Source of the DNA: Gammaproteobacteria bacterium
Lineage (GTDB): Bacteria > Pseudomonadota > Gammaproteobacteria > SZUA-152
Length of the DNA stretch: 5,100 nt
Assembly: GCA_030617485.1 (NCBI GenBank)
Contig: JAUWVK010000121.1
Coordinates: 1 to 5,100 of the forward strand
Direction: 5' to 3'
The first letter of the stretch is position 1, and the number at the start of each line of letters is the position of its first letter. Positions 1 through 5,100 of this stretch are shown here, piece after piece. Made by a program: the position numbers and the translations under genes. Under the pieces are notes generated by a model. It was not told where the DNA came from. It saw only the letters and a list, made by a program, of their open reading frames with translations, and did no database searches.

Positions 1-1
1 T

Positions 2-337
2 ATTGATGATTTTGGGACAGGGTATTCTTCGCTTGACTATCTAAAACGCTTACCCGTTGATGAATTAAAAATTGACAGATCATTTGTTATCGACATGGCA
101 ACCAGTAAAAATGATGCCGCGATCGTCCGCTCCACGATAGATCTGGCCCACAATCTGGGATTAAGCGTTGTTGCAGAAGGAGTAGAAGATCAGAATTCTT
201 TAGACTTATTAGAAGAAATGGGTTGCGATACCATGCAGGGCTATTTCACATGCAGACCGCTTCCTGCAAATGAAATTTCTGAATACCTTTCAAAGTTTCC
301 AATAAAAAGCTGTCAGGCAGCCAGAAAAATTAGCTAG
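2..337 (+). CDS. EAL-domain protein, C-terminal part (c-di-GMP phosphodiesterase-like)
   Basis: This is the 3' end of a gene whose start lies before the window; the frame is open from base 2, so the Met codon at 95 is internal. The 111 visible residues are the second half of an EAL domain, which hydrolyses cyclic di-GMP to pGpG in a Mg/Mn-dependent reaction. Visible hallmarks in order are [10 protein letters not shown] (residues 2-11 of the fragment), LKIDRSFV with the catalytic-region Lys, VVAEGVED with the conserved Glu, and [11 protein letters not shown] (the QGY loop). All expected C-terminal motifs are present, so this half looks catalytically competent. Any N-terminal GGDEF, PAS or membrane part is outside the window. 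The last 8 bases overlap the end of a convergent small ORF of the copper cluster. No functional link to copper is visible. Confidence 0.93.
   Translation: MDDFGTGYSSLDYLKRLPVDELKIDRSFVIDMATSKNDAAIVRSTIDLAHNLGLSVVAEGVEDQNSLDLLEEMGCDTMQGYFTCRPLPANEISEYLSKFPIKSCQAARKIS
301..322 (-). terminator. possible weak intrinsic terminator of the copper cluster
   Basis: On the minus strand, just past the TAA of the 25-codon ORF, GCTG (321-318) can pair with CAGC (312-309) across a 5-nt loop, followed directly by TTTTTATT (308-301). The stem has only 4 Watson-Crick pairs, plus possible G-U extension, so it is weak. Its position and T-run fit a terminator. It lies inside the 3' coding end of the convergent EAL gene. 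Confidence 0.3.
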
Positions 338-407
338 CCAGCCAAAACCACCAGACTATAAATCCAATCAATGAAAAACCAGCCAGGTTAACCAGGATCT
401 CGCTCAC
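330..407 (-). CDS. 25-codon membrane peptide coupled to copA; possible truncated cupredoxin-type protein
   Basis: The ORF starts with GTG at 407-405 and ends with TAA at 332-330. Its GTG overlaps the copA stop in a GTGA junction, and a strong Shine-Dalgarno (GGAGGTGA, 418-411) sits 6 bases upstream within the last copA codons. The peptide is almost entirely one hydrophobic helix: it starts [10 protein letters not shown] and ends [10 protein letters not shown]. From memory, this resembles the N-terminal anchor of small cupredoxin-domain proteins (about 110-130 residues) often encoded just after CopA-type ATPases. Here the frame stops right after the helix and no cupredoxin sequence follows; the next bases are antisense to the EAL gene. 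It could be a truncated remnant or a stand-alone membrane peptide acting with CopA. The strong ribosome site and coupling support translation, but the family link is from recall, not a search. Confidence 0.6.
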   Translation of the reverse strand: MSEILVNLAGFSLIGFIVWWFWLAS

Positions 408-2668
408 CCCTCACCTCCCGTTTTACTTCCTGCATTAAAGAAGCGCAAACGGTTAGCATTGGTCACTACCGTCACTGAAGACATGGCCATTGCCGCACCC
501 GCAATAATTGGATTGAGTAATATACCAGTGAGAGGAAACAATACCCCGGCAGCAAGAGGAATACCCAGAGCATTGTAAATAAAAGCACCAAACAGGTTTT
601 GTTTTATGTTACGTACAGTCGCCTTGGAAATTGCTATGGCATCCGCTACGCCATGCAAGGAACCACGCATCAGGGTAATGTCCGAGCTCTCAATGGCAAT
701 GTCGGTACCAGTACCAATCGCAAAACCCACATCGGCTAGTGCTAATGCAGGGGCATCATTTATACCATCCCCCACCATACCAACCACCGCACCTGCCGCT
801 TGTAACTCGGAAACTTTATTGACCTTATCTTCTGGCAAAACCTCAGCAATCACTTCATCCACACCGACATCACGAGCCACCACTGCTGCTGTCGCCTGGT
901 TATCCCCCGTCAACATCACCACACGAATGTCCTGAGCCTGTAATCGTTTGATGGCATCACGAGAATCTTCCTTGATAGGATCAGCTACAGCGACAATACC
1001 TGCGACCTGACCATCGACTGCCAGGAACATTGGGGTTTGTGATTGTGCTGCAAATTCTTCAGCCTCATCTGCAAGTGACCCCACATCTATCTGGTTATCT
1101 ACCATAAGTTTGGCATTGCCAAATAAAGTGGTCTTACCCCCAATTCTGGCCCTGACACCAGAACCAGTAACAGCCGTGAACCTGTCTGCAGTCAGTAACT
1201 TCATTCCTTTTTGACGCGCTGCATCCATAACCGCTTCTGCCAAAGGGTGCTCGGAACCGGCCTCTATGCTGGCAGCCACTTGCAGCAGACGCTCCGTATT
1301 CCATTTGCCAACGGATAATAATTTGGTCACCATCGGTCGTCCCTCGGTGATGGTACCGGTTTTATCCATTACCACCGTAGTGAGCTGACCTGCGCGTTGC
1401 AGCGCATCACCCTGGCGAATCAATACCCCGTGCTCGGCGGCTTTACCAACACCCACCATAATAGAAATGGGAGTGGCTAAACCTAACGCACAGGGACAGG
1501 CGATAATGAGAACCGTCATAGTAGTGACCAACATGAAACTGACTCGCGACACCGGTCCAATAATATCCGGCGCTAATATCTCGGCGAAGTTGTACCAACC
1601 CAGACATGTCAGTACCGCAATAATCATTACAGCGGGCACAAAAATCGCGGAGACTTTATCCACTAATCGCCCAATAGCCGGTTTAGTATTTTGCGCCTTC
1701 TGTACCAACTCGATAATGCGCGCGAGCACGGTGTCTTTACCAATACGTGACGCCAAAAATAAAAAGGTACCTGTTTTGTTTATTGTCCCCGCAACAACAA
1801 CGTCACCCTTACCTTTACTCACAGGCATTGGTTCGCCAGTGAGCATGGATTCATCTACAGTTGAATGCCCTTCCATAATCACTCCATCCACGGCAATTTT
1901 TTCACCGGGACGAACACGCAAAGTTTCACTTAAACCGATATCTTCGATAGGCACATCCACTTCTTCACCATTGCGCACCACGCGCGCAGTTTTTGGTGTT
2001 AAGCCGATGAGACGTTGAATAGCCTGCGAGGTTTTACCGCGGGCACGCATCTCCAGCGCGGAACCGAAATTAATAAGCGCAATAATAATAGCGGCCGCTT
2101 CAAAATAAACATGGCGTGCCGACTCCGGCACCAGAGAAGGTAGTACTAAGATGATTACCGAGAACACCCAGGCTGCACCGGTGCCCAGCGCAATCAGCGT
2201 ATCCATGTTGGCATTATGATTAAGAAAAGATTTCCAGGCGCCGCGATAAAAACGCCCGCCCGAATATTTCATCACACCCAGCGTGACCACCCCTGTGGCC
2301 AACCAGAACCACCAGCCCAGCCCATCCAGTGGCGGCATCACACCCAGCAATCCAGATAACAACAAAGGGAATCCCACTGCTGCTGCAACCGCCGCCTGCT
2401 TTAGACGGGTTCGGTATTCTTCCAGCTCGGCTGCGGCTTTTTCTGACTCGTCTTCCGCACCGGTCATCTCAGCAGCCTCATAACCGGCATCAACTACCGC
2501 CTGAATCAGTGGCGTTGCATCTGTATCGGTCACCACGTTAGCAGTATGGTCAGCGAAATTGACGCTGGCCTCGTTCACGCCTTCGACACCCATTAATGCT
2601 TTCTCTACCGTCGCCACACAACCAGCGCAGCTCATACCCCCTATAGAAAGACGAATATCATCAGACAT
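404..2668 (-). CDS. copA: Cu(+)-exporting P1B-type ATPase CopA
   Basis: This 754-residue protein is full length for the family. It pumps Cu(+) from the cytoplasm across the inner membrane, driven by ATP through a phospho-Asp intermediate. Domains in order: one N-terminal HMA domain with GMSCAGC (Cys14, Cys17); four membrane helices between about 91 and 207; the actuator loop with TGEP (277-280); the transport helix with CPC (391-393); DKTGT with phosphorylated Asp435; SEHPLA with the nucleotide-binding His474-Pro475; TGDN (587-590); GDGINDAP (633-640); and the last two helices with Tyr698-Asn699 and M727-x-x-S730-S731. CPC plus YN plus MxxSS is the Cu(+)/Ag(+) signature of subgroup P1B-1, which separates it from Zn/Cd/Pb pumps. 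The ATG at 2668 has no clear Shine-Dalgarno; a small upstream ORF reads through it and stops 8 bases into copA, so coupling may drive translation. Its stop overlaps the next small ORF (GTGA). Confidence 0.97.
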   Translation of the reverse strand: MSDDIRLSIGGMSCAGCVATVEKALMGVEGVNEASVNFADHTANVVTDTDATPLIQAVVDAGYEAAEMTGAEDESEKAAAELEEYRTRLKQAAVAAAVGFPLLLSGLLGVMPPLDGLGWWFWLATGVVTLGVMKYSGGRFYRGAWKSFLNHNANMDTLIALGTGAAWVFSVIILVLPSLVPESARHVYFEAAAIIIALINFGSALEMRARGKTSQAIQRLIGLTPKTARVVRNGEEVDVPIEDIGLSETLRVRPGEKIAVDGVIMEGHSTVDESMLTGEPMPVSKGKGDVVVAGTINKTGTFLFLASRIGKDTVLARIIELVQKAQNTKPAIGRLVDKVSAIFVPAVMIIAVLTCLGWYNFAEILAPDIIGPVSRVSFMLVTTMTVLIIACPCALGLATPISIMVGVGKAAEHGVLIRQGDALQRAGQLTTVVMDKTGTITEGRPMVTKLLSVGKWNTERLLQVAASIEAGSEHPLAEAVMDAARQKGMKLLTADRFTAVTGSGVRARIGGKTTLFGNAKLMVDNQIDVGSLADEAEEFAAQSQTPMFLAVDGQVAGIVAVADPIKEDSRDAIKRLQAQDIRVVMLTGDNQATAAVVARDVGVDEVIAEVLPEDKVNKVSELQAAGAVVGMVGDGINDAPALALADVGFAIGTGTDIAIESSDITLMRGSLHGVADAIAISKATVRNIKQNLFGAFIYNALGIPLAAGVLFPLTGILLNPIIAGAAMAMSSVTVVTNANRLRFFNAGSKTGGEG
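411..418 (-). promoter_or_regulatory. ribosome binding site for the 25-codon ORF
   Basis: GGAGGTGA on the minus strand is a near-perfect complement of the 16S rRNA 3' end and lies 6 bases (from GGAGG) before the GTG at 407. It falls inside the Gly-Gly-Glu-Gly end of CopA. This is the main evidence that the tiny downstream ORF is translated. Confidence 0.65.
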
Positions 2669-2753
2669 AATTAAATCGCATTGTTCTAAAGGTAATGGTT
2701 CTATAGGTGATGGCTCTAAAGATTATCGCTCTAATGCTGCCAGTCATCATCAT
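2661..2753 (-). CDS. candidate 30-codon repeat ORF between the chaperone gene and copA
   Basis: The ORF begins in a TAATG junction with the HMA gene stop (ATG at 2753-2751, followed by two more ATG codons) and ends with TGA at 2663-2661, 8 bases inside copA. Its body is a pentapeptide-like series [20 protein letters not shown], so it is basic and beta-strand-like, with Arg every fifth residue. No family is recognised. In its favour are the exact coupling at both ends, some synonymous change between units (ATA, ATC and ATT for the same Ile), and the lack of a separate copA ribosome site. Against it are the very short length, a weak upstream GGTGGT as the only ribosome site, and the fact that a 15-nt DNA repeat is open in several frames, including the opposite strand. 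It may be a leader that couples translation, a real small protein, or only a repeat array. Confidence 0.35.
   Translation of the reverse strand: MMMTGSIRAIIFRAITYRTITFRTMRFNYV
2675..2734 (-). repeat. four imperfect 15-nt tandem repeats upstream of copA
   Basis: On the minus strand the units are TTAGAGCGATAATCT (2734-2720), TTAGAGCCATCACCT (2719-2705), ATAGAACCATTACCT (2704-2690) and TTAGAACAATGCGAT (2689-2675), directly head to tail. The shared core is about TTAGARCCATYACCT. The array fills most of the 84-base gap before copA and ends six bases before its ATG. The period is five codons, so each frame repeats as pentapeptides. It could be an expanded coding repeat or a set of binding sites for a protein or the ribosome. 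Confidence 0.8.
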
Positions 2754-2971
2754 TAACCACCACTGTTAACAACAGCTGGATAGCCGGCCGATGTCAGCGC
2801 CAAACAAACGGCCTGCGGATCAACATCACCTACCACCACCGCAGTCCCTGCCTGTAAATCAAATTCGGCGCTTTCAAACCCCAGCACATCAGCCAATGCT
2901 TTATTTCCGTTAGTGATGCAGCCATCGCACTTCATCCCTTCCACAAAATATTTTGTTTGTGTTACTGACAT
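2753..2971 (-). CDS. small HMA-domain metallochaperone (CopZ-like)
   Basis: This 72-residue protein is a single heavy-metal-associated domain, expected to be cytosolic and to hand Cu(+) to CopA. The metal site is GMKCDGC (Cys15, Cys18), followed by a helix (ITNGNKAL) and the usual strand-helix-strand pattern ending at AGYPAVV. The length matches stand-alone CopZ/Atx1-type proteins. The site differs from the common GMTCxxC form, and the helix after it is polar, so the family member is divergent. The start is well defined: AAGGAGGTT lies 7 bases before the ATG. It is the first gene after an 82-base gap from the DUF302 gene and may have its own promoter. It lies upstream of copA on the same strand, as chaperone-pump pairs often do. 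A gene symbol is withheld because the divergence leaves the exact orthology open. Confidence 0.87.
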   Translation of the reverse strand: MSVTQTKYFVEGMKCDGCITNGNKALADVLGFESAEFDLQAGTAVVVGDVDPQAVCLALTSAGYPAVVNSGG

Positions 2972-2977
2972 AGGATC

Positions 2978-2986
2978 AACCTCCTT
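2978..2986 (-). promoter_or_regulatory. very strong ribosome binding site of the HMA gene
   Basis: AAGGAGGTT on the minus strand, followed by GATCC, is almost the full complement of the 16S rRNA tail. It sits 7 bases before the ATG at 2971. It predicts high translation of the chaperone relative to copA, whose start has no comparable site. Confidence 0.8.
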
Positions 2987-3053
2987 CTGAATTCCTTTAC
3001 TTTTATTGCATCGTCAAATACAAGTTTAACAGGGTGCTGGCACTTCCTGAGAT

Positions 3054-3443
3054 TTATCCAGCCAACAAATCTCGCACACGTTCTAATCTTTCGCGTACTT
3101 CCAGAGCCAGCGGAGCAACATCATCACCTTCCACCAGACCCAGCACCGCTTTGGGATCCATAAAAGCGACGGTAATGGAACCATCCTCTTCCTCGCGCAC
3201 CACCACATTACAGGGCAATAACAAACCGATGTCTGGTTCGGCATTAATTGCCTGATTAGCCAGGGTAGGATTGCAGGCACCTAATATTGTATAAGGCAGG
3301 CGGTCTACATCGATTTTTGCCTTCAGCGTTGCCTTAACGTCTATCGTCGTTAGCACGCCAAAGCCTTCAGTTTGTAACGCGTCAGTGGCTTTCTGAATAA
3401 CCTCATCAAAACCACCGGATACTGTGACATGAAAACCATACAT
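3054..3443 (-). CDS. DUF302-domain protein
   Basis: This 129-residue protein carries the DUF302 fold along nearly its whole length; the family's biochemical role is not settled. Recognisable parts are the N-terminal strand YGFHVTV, a helix [12 protein letters not shown], the strand [23 protein letters not shown] with Cys57, [13 protein letters not shown] with Cys78, and [12 protein letters not shown]. No signal peptide or membrane helix is seen, so it is probably cytoplasmic. The start is placed at the ATG at 3443 because GAGGAG (3456-3451) lies 7 bases upstream; an in-frame ATG at 3470 would put that site inside the gene and lacks a good site of its own. DUF302 genes often sit with copper, cytochrome and thiol genes, and the two Cys could bind metal or form a redox pair, but that is inference. 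Confidence 0.88.
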   Translation of the reverse strand: MYGFHVTVSGGFDEVIQKATDALQTEGFGVLTTIDVKATLKAKIDVDRLPYTILGACNPTLANQAINAEPDIGLLLPCNVVVREEEDGSITVAFMDPKAVLGLVEGDDVAPLALEVRERLERVRDLLAG

Positions 3444-3450
3444 AGTTTTT

Positions 3451-3456
3451 CTCCTC
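3451..3456 (-). promoter_or_regulatory. ribosome binding site setting the DUF302 start
   Basis: GAGGAG on the minus strand lies 7 bases before the ATG at 3443. It decides for the shorter product (129 residues) over the 138-residue reading that begins at 3470. Confidence 0.7.
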
Positions 3457-3493
3457 AATTCATAAACCAATCATTACTAAAATATATTCCAGG

Positions 3494-3943
3494 TTAGCGG
3501 CCACGTTGTTGCATCTCGAACCAGGCATCGTATACGGGTTGTGGCCAGGTAGACTGGAACCAGACAATTACCGCACTAATCTCCCGCTCACTCAACTTGC
3601 CTTTCCAGGCAGGCATTTTCCCCTGACCCTGGACACTGCCATTACTGATTACGTTACTCAAAACCTCAGTGGAATGGTGCCAGCCATGACCAGAACCATT
3701 GAGCGGCGGGGCTGGGTAAAAACCATCAGCATCTTTTTTTCGCCAGTTGAGTGCGCCCTCCGCCTGGACGCCATGACATGACGCACAAGAATCCTGAAAC
3801 ACCTGCTTACCTAGCGCCAGCTGCGTTGCATCAAGCTGGCGCGCTGGGGCATTAGGAACAGGCAAGCCAGCATTAGTACTTTCGGCATCACATGCGACCA
3901 ACCCAAAGATTAATAATAACAGGGGGAAAATTTTATAATTCAT
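3494..3943 (-). CDS. c-type cytochrome lipoprotein
   Basis: This 149-residue protein is exported, lipid-anchored and carries one covalent haem, so it is an envelope electron carrier. The N-terminus is a lipoprotein signal (Met-Asn-Tyr-Lys, a Leu-rich core, lipobox LVAC with Cys18). Asp19 at position +2 is, by the E. coli rule, an inner-membrane retention signal. The haem site is CASCH (Cys53, Cys56, His57). The likely sixth ligand is Met110 in GKMPAW, followed by the usual C-terminal helix SEREISAVIVWFQS. The region 67-93, with GFYPAPPLNGSGHGWHH, is typical of cytochromes related to small cbb3/alternative-complex carriers. The start at 3943 lies 14 bases after the stop of the DUF2231 gene with a GGAAG-like site before it, so the two are almost surely cotranscribed and may be partners. 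Confidence 0.92.
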   Translation of the reverse strand: MNYKIFPLLLLIFGLVACDAESTNAGLPVPNAPARQLDATQLALGKQVFQDSCASCHGVQAEGALNWRKKDADGFYPAPPLNGSGHGWHHSTEVLSNVISNGSVQGQGKMPAWKGKLSEREISAVIVWFQSTWPQPVYDAWFEMQQRGR

Positions 3944-3957
3944 ATCAGCTTCCGCTT

Positions 3958-4698
3958 TCAGTGAGCATGACCATCGTCATGATGGTCATCAACCTTTTTT
4001 ACATCATGATGGCCGTCACTATTATCGTGGACTGGTTTGTCATGGTGACCATCCGCATTTTCATGCGAAGACTGTTGAGCCTGTATGTCTTTTTCAGGCA
4101 ACTCACAATTATCAGGGTCATCTTCCTCTGCTTTACTCTCATGATGTCCGGCGCTACCAGCTATGTCATGCGGATGGTCGTTCGCTTGATCTTCCACAGG
4201 GCCATGCCCACCATCTTCACGACCATGTTCATGGTCGTGTGAATCTGTTTTGGGTAACGACATTACCCCTAATCCATACCGATACACCGCTTCACCACCT
4301 AGCCAGGCAGTAGAAGCCAGTAAACCACCACTTATCAATAACACAATAAGTAATACTGTACTCATACCCAGCCCTGCTTTTGCACGTCGCCAGGACCAGA
4401 TCGCTAGAACAATAAATGCCGTGGCCGTTACCAAAGCCCAGTTACGATGTTCAGTCATGGCTTCATGAGAAGGCGTATCATGAGCCACTGAATTGTAAGC
4501 CACCACACCGGCCACAACGGTCAGCACAGTGATGCTGGCACCTAACCACAAATTCCATTGTGCAACTAACTGCCATTGTTCGCGCAATTGTCCTGCCGGC
4601 AAAAATTGCACAACAATGGATAGCAAAACCGCGATAGATAGCAGACCCACCGTGAAATGCACAAACAGCGGATGCCAATTGGGAATAATTTCGATCAT
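3958..4698 (-). CDS. DUF2231-type membrane protein with His-rich C-terminal tail
   Basis: The first 146 residues of this 246-residue protein form four membrane helices (about 13-33, 50-70, 87-103, 112-135). They begin with WHPLFVHFTVGLL, the His-Pro...His-Phe signature of DUF2231 proteins, a family suspected but not shown to bind haem. Residues 151-246 are a hydrophilic acidic tail with 18 His, including HDHEH, two DGHHD units and a HHDDGHAH end, plus one Cys (198). The Arg-Arg/Lys loop at 104-107 suggests a cytoplasmic loop between helices 3 and 4, putting both ends, including the tail, in the periplasm. The tail looks like a Cu/Ni/Zn buffer. The ATG at 4698 has GGAG 6-7 bases upstream. The cytochrome gene follows 14 bases downstream, so electron exchange with it is a plausible but untested role. 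The tail has the low complexity of a recently expanded segment. Confidence 0.82.
   Translation of the reverse strand: MIEIIPNWHPLFVHFTVGLLSIAVLLSIVVQFLPAGQLREQWQLVAQWNLWLGASITVLTVVAGVVAYNSVAHDTPSHEAMTEHRNWALVTATAFIVLAIWSWRRAKAGLGMSTVLLIVLLISGGLLASTAWLGGEAVYRYGLGVMSLPKTDSHDHEHGREDGGHGPVEDQANDHPHDIAGSAGHHESKAEEDDPDNCELPEKDIQAQQSSHENADGHHDKPVHDNSDGHHDVKKVDDHHDDGHAH
3967..3989. repeat. inverted repeat in the His-tail coding sequence
   Basis: ATGACCATC and GATGGTCAT are perfect 9-bp arms around a 5-base spacer. They lie in the last His/Asp codons of the DUF2231 gene, about 24 bases before the cytochrome start. They may fold in mRNA, or may simply follow from alternating His (CAT) and Asp (GAT) codons. 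Confidence 0.7.
4218..4239. repeat. 10-bp perfect inverted repeat in the His-tail coding sequence
   Basis: CACGACCATG and CATGGTCGTG flank a 2-base centre. The repeat encodes the HDHEHGR part of the tail on the minus strand. It is longer than most coding-sequence palindromes, but His/Asp codons favour such symmetry. Confidence 0.75.
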
Positions 4699-4772
4699 TC
4701 TGTCTCCATTTATAACTTTATTTCAAACAAATAATTTCACATAAACTGCTTCATAAAATCTTACGGCAACAA
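4699..4772 (-). other. short gap before the DUF2231 gene
   Basis: This 74-base AT-rich spacer separates the unrecognised gene at the right edge from the DUF2231 gene. It holds the ribosome site GGAG (4707-4704). No convincing terminator hairpin or sigma70 promoter pair was found, so read-through from the upstream gene is the simplest reading. Confidence 0.4.
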
Positions 4773-5100
4773 TTACATGTTATGGCCGGCATGTTCCCTC
4801 ATGGTCTTTGCTTCATCAGTTGTTGAACGGGAGGCCTGGACTGCTCCATCAGGCTTACCACCACAACGTGACCATTTGGCATTATCCATCATCACCAGGC
4901 CGCGGCTCGCCTGAGCACATTGTGCCACCAAGGCATTGGACACGTCCGTCGACTCCATAGCATAGCGGCTATCATAGCCACCTTCTCTTGCCTTGCCACT
5001 GGCCGGCATGACAGCCAACTTTTGTAATGTTGCCTTTCCCTGAACTTCGGCTGTGTTAGCAAGAGATGCACCATCAATCATGCTGGAGCGATTCATTTTA
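4773..5100 (-). CDS. unrecognised protein, C-terminal part, Cys/His/Met-containing
   Basis: The frame is open to the window edge. A Met codon at 5096 could be the start, but any ribosome site would be outside, and the visible 107 residues show no signal peptide, so I treat it as probably 5' incomplete. Visible features are a soluble, fairly polar segment, GKAREGGYDSRYAMEST, two Cys (60 and 78, counted from the Met at 5096) in QCAQASRGLVMMDNAKWSRC, then a flexible Ser/Thr/Ala stretch and a Met/His end (MREHAGHNM). The two Cys could form a disulphide around a conserved-looking core, and the end could bind copper, as in other periplasmic copper proteins. I do not recognise the family. The stop at 4773 is 74 bases before the DUF2231 start on the same strand, so it may belong to the same transcript. 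Confidence 0.7.
   Translation of the reverse strand, partial: KMNRSSMIDGASLANTAEVQGKATLQKLAVMPASGKAREGGYDSRYAMESTDVSNALVAQCAQASRGLVMMDNAKWSRCGGKPDGAVQASRSTTDEAKTMREHAGHNM

Noticed and set aside
606..935. Plus-strand open frame inside copA
   Set aside because: It is the opposite-strand shadow of a full-length CopA with all motifs; its composition (Ser/Thr/Ala/Pro-rich, no domain) is typical of a shadow.
1467..2018. Long plus-strand open frame of 183 codons inside copA
   Set aside because: It is antisense to the actuator and CPC regions of CopA; no recognisable domain, and no ribosome site supports it.
2669..2725. N-terminal extension of CopA into the repeat region
   Set aside because: The copA frame is open back to 2725 but has no ATG, GTG or TTG there, and the HMA domain already starts right after the ATG at 2668.
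2559..2756. Plus-strand open frame with Ser-Lys-Gly-Asn-Gly-like repeats
   Set aside because: The repeats come from the 15-nt tandem array and most of the frame is antisense to the copA start; no ribosome site is seen.
2972..3053. Promoter and CueR-type operator before the HMA gene
   Set aside because: A TTGACG (3017-3012) could be a -35 box, but no acceptable -10 lies at 16-19 bases, and no CueR dyad (ACCTTCC...GGAAGGT type) is present.
3444..3470. Upstream ATG for the DUF302 gene, giving 138 residues
   Set aside because: The extra residues would be encoded across the GAGGAG ribosome site, and the domain starts at the downstream Met.
3967..3999. Plus-strand hairpin followed by six T, like an intrinsic terminator
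   Set aside because: No plus-strand gene ends there, the stem is AT-rich, and the T-run is coding sequence (Lys codons) on the minus strand.
3892..4242. Plus-strand open frame rich in Met, Ile and Val
   Set aside because: It arises from reading His/Asp codons of the His-rich tail backwards (ATG/ATC runs); it only looks like a membrane protein.

Overview
The window holds a copper-handling gene cluster on the minus strand, read from the right edge to the left, which meets the 3' end of an EAL-domain signalling gene on the plus strand. Moderate GC, strong Shine-Dalgarno sites (one is AAGGAGGTT) and the gene families suggest a gammaproteobacterium, probably aquatic or environmental. The assignment is by gene type, not by any marker gene. 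No stretch longer than about 85 bases lacks a coding call, and no rRNA, tRNA, CRISPR array or insertion sequence was seen.

Layout in minus-strand transcription order, from the right edge: (1) 5100-4773, the C-terminal part of an unrecognised Cys/His/Met-containing protein cut by the window edge. (2) 4698-3958, a DUF2231-type membrane protein with a His-rich tail that I infer to be periplasmic. (3) 3943-3494, a c-type cytochrome lipoprotein. (4) 3443-3054, a DUF302 protein. (5) 2971-2753, a free-standing HMA (CopZ-like) metallochaperone. (6) 2753-2661, a candidate 30-codon ORF built from four 15-nt tandem repeats. (7) 2668-404, a full-length CopA-type Cu(+)-exporting P1B ATPase. (8) 407-330, a candidate 25-codon membrane peptide translationally coupled to copA. 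On the plus strand, 2-337 is the end of a c-di-GMP phosphodiesterase-like EAL domain; it converges on the copper cluster and overlaps it by 8 bases.

Working model: the HMA protein delivers Cu(+) to CopA, which pumps it out of the cytoplasm. The His-rich membrane protein and the lipoprotein cytochrome would act in the envelope, in metal binding and/or electron transfer linked to copper. DUF302 is a common companion of such genes without a settled function. The CopA and HMA calls are firm; the electron-transfer and metal-buffer roles are inference.

The most interesting points are two tiny ORFs tightly coupled to copA. One resembles the membrane anchor of a cupredoxin-like protein often found beside CopA, but it stops right after the helix. 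The other encodes a pentapeptide-repeat-like peptide (units R-[AT]-[IM]-x-[FY]) that fills the gap between the chaperone and a copA start lacking an obvious Shine-Dalgarno sequence.
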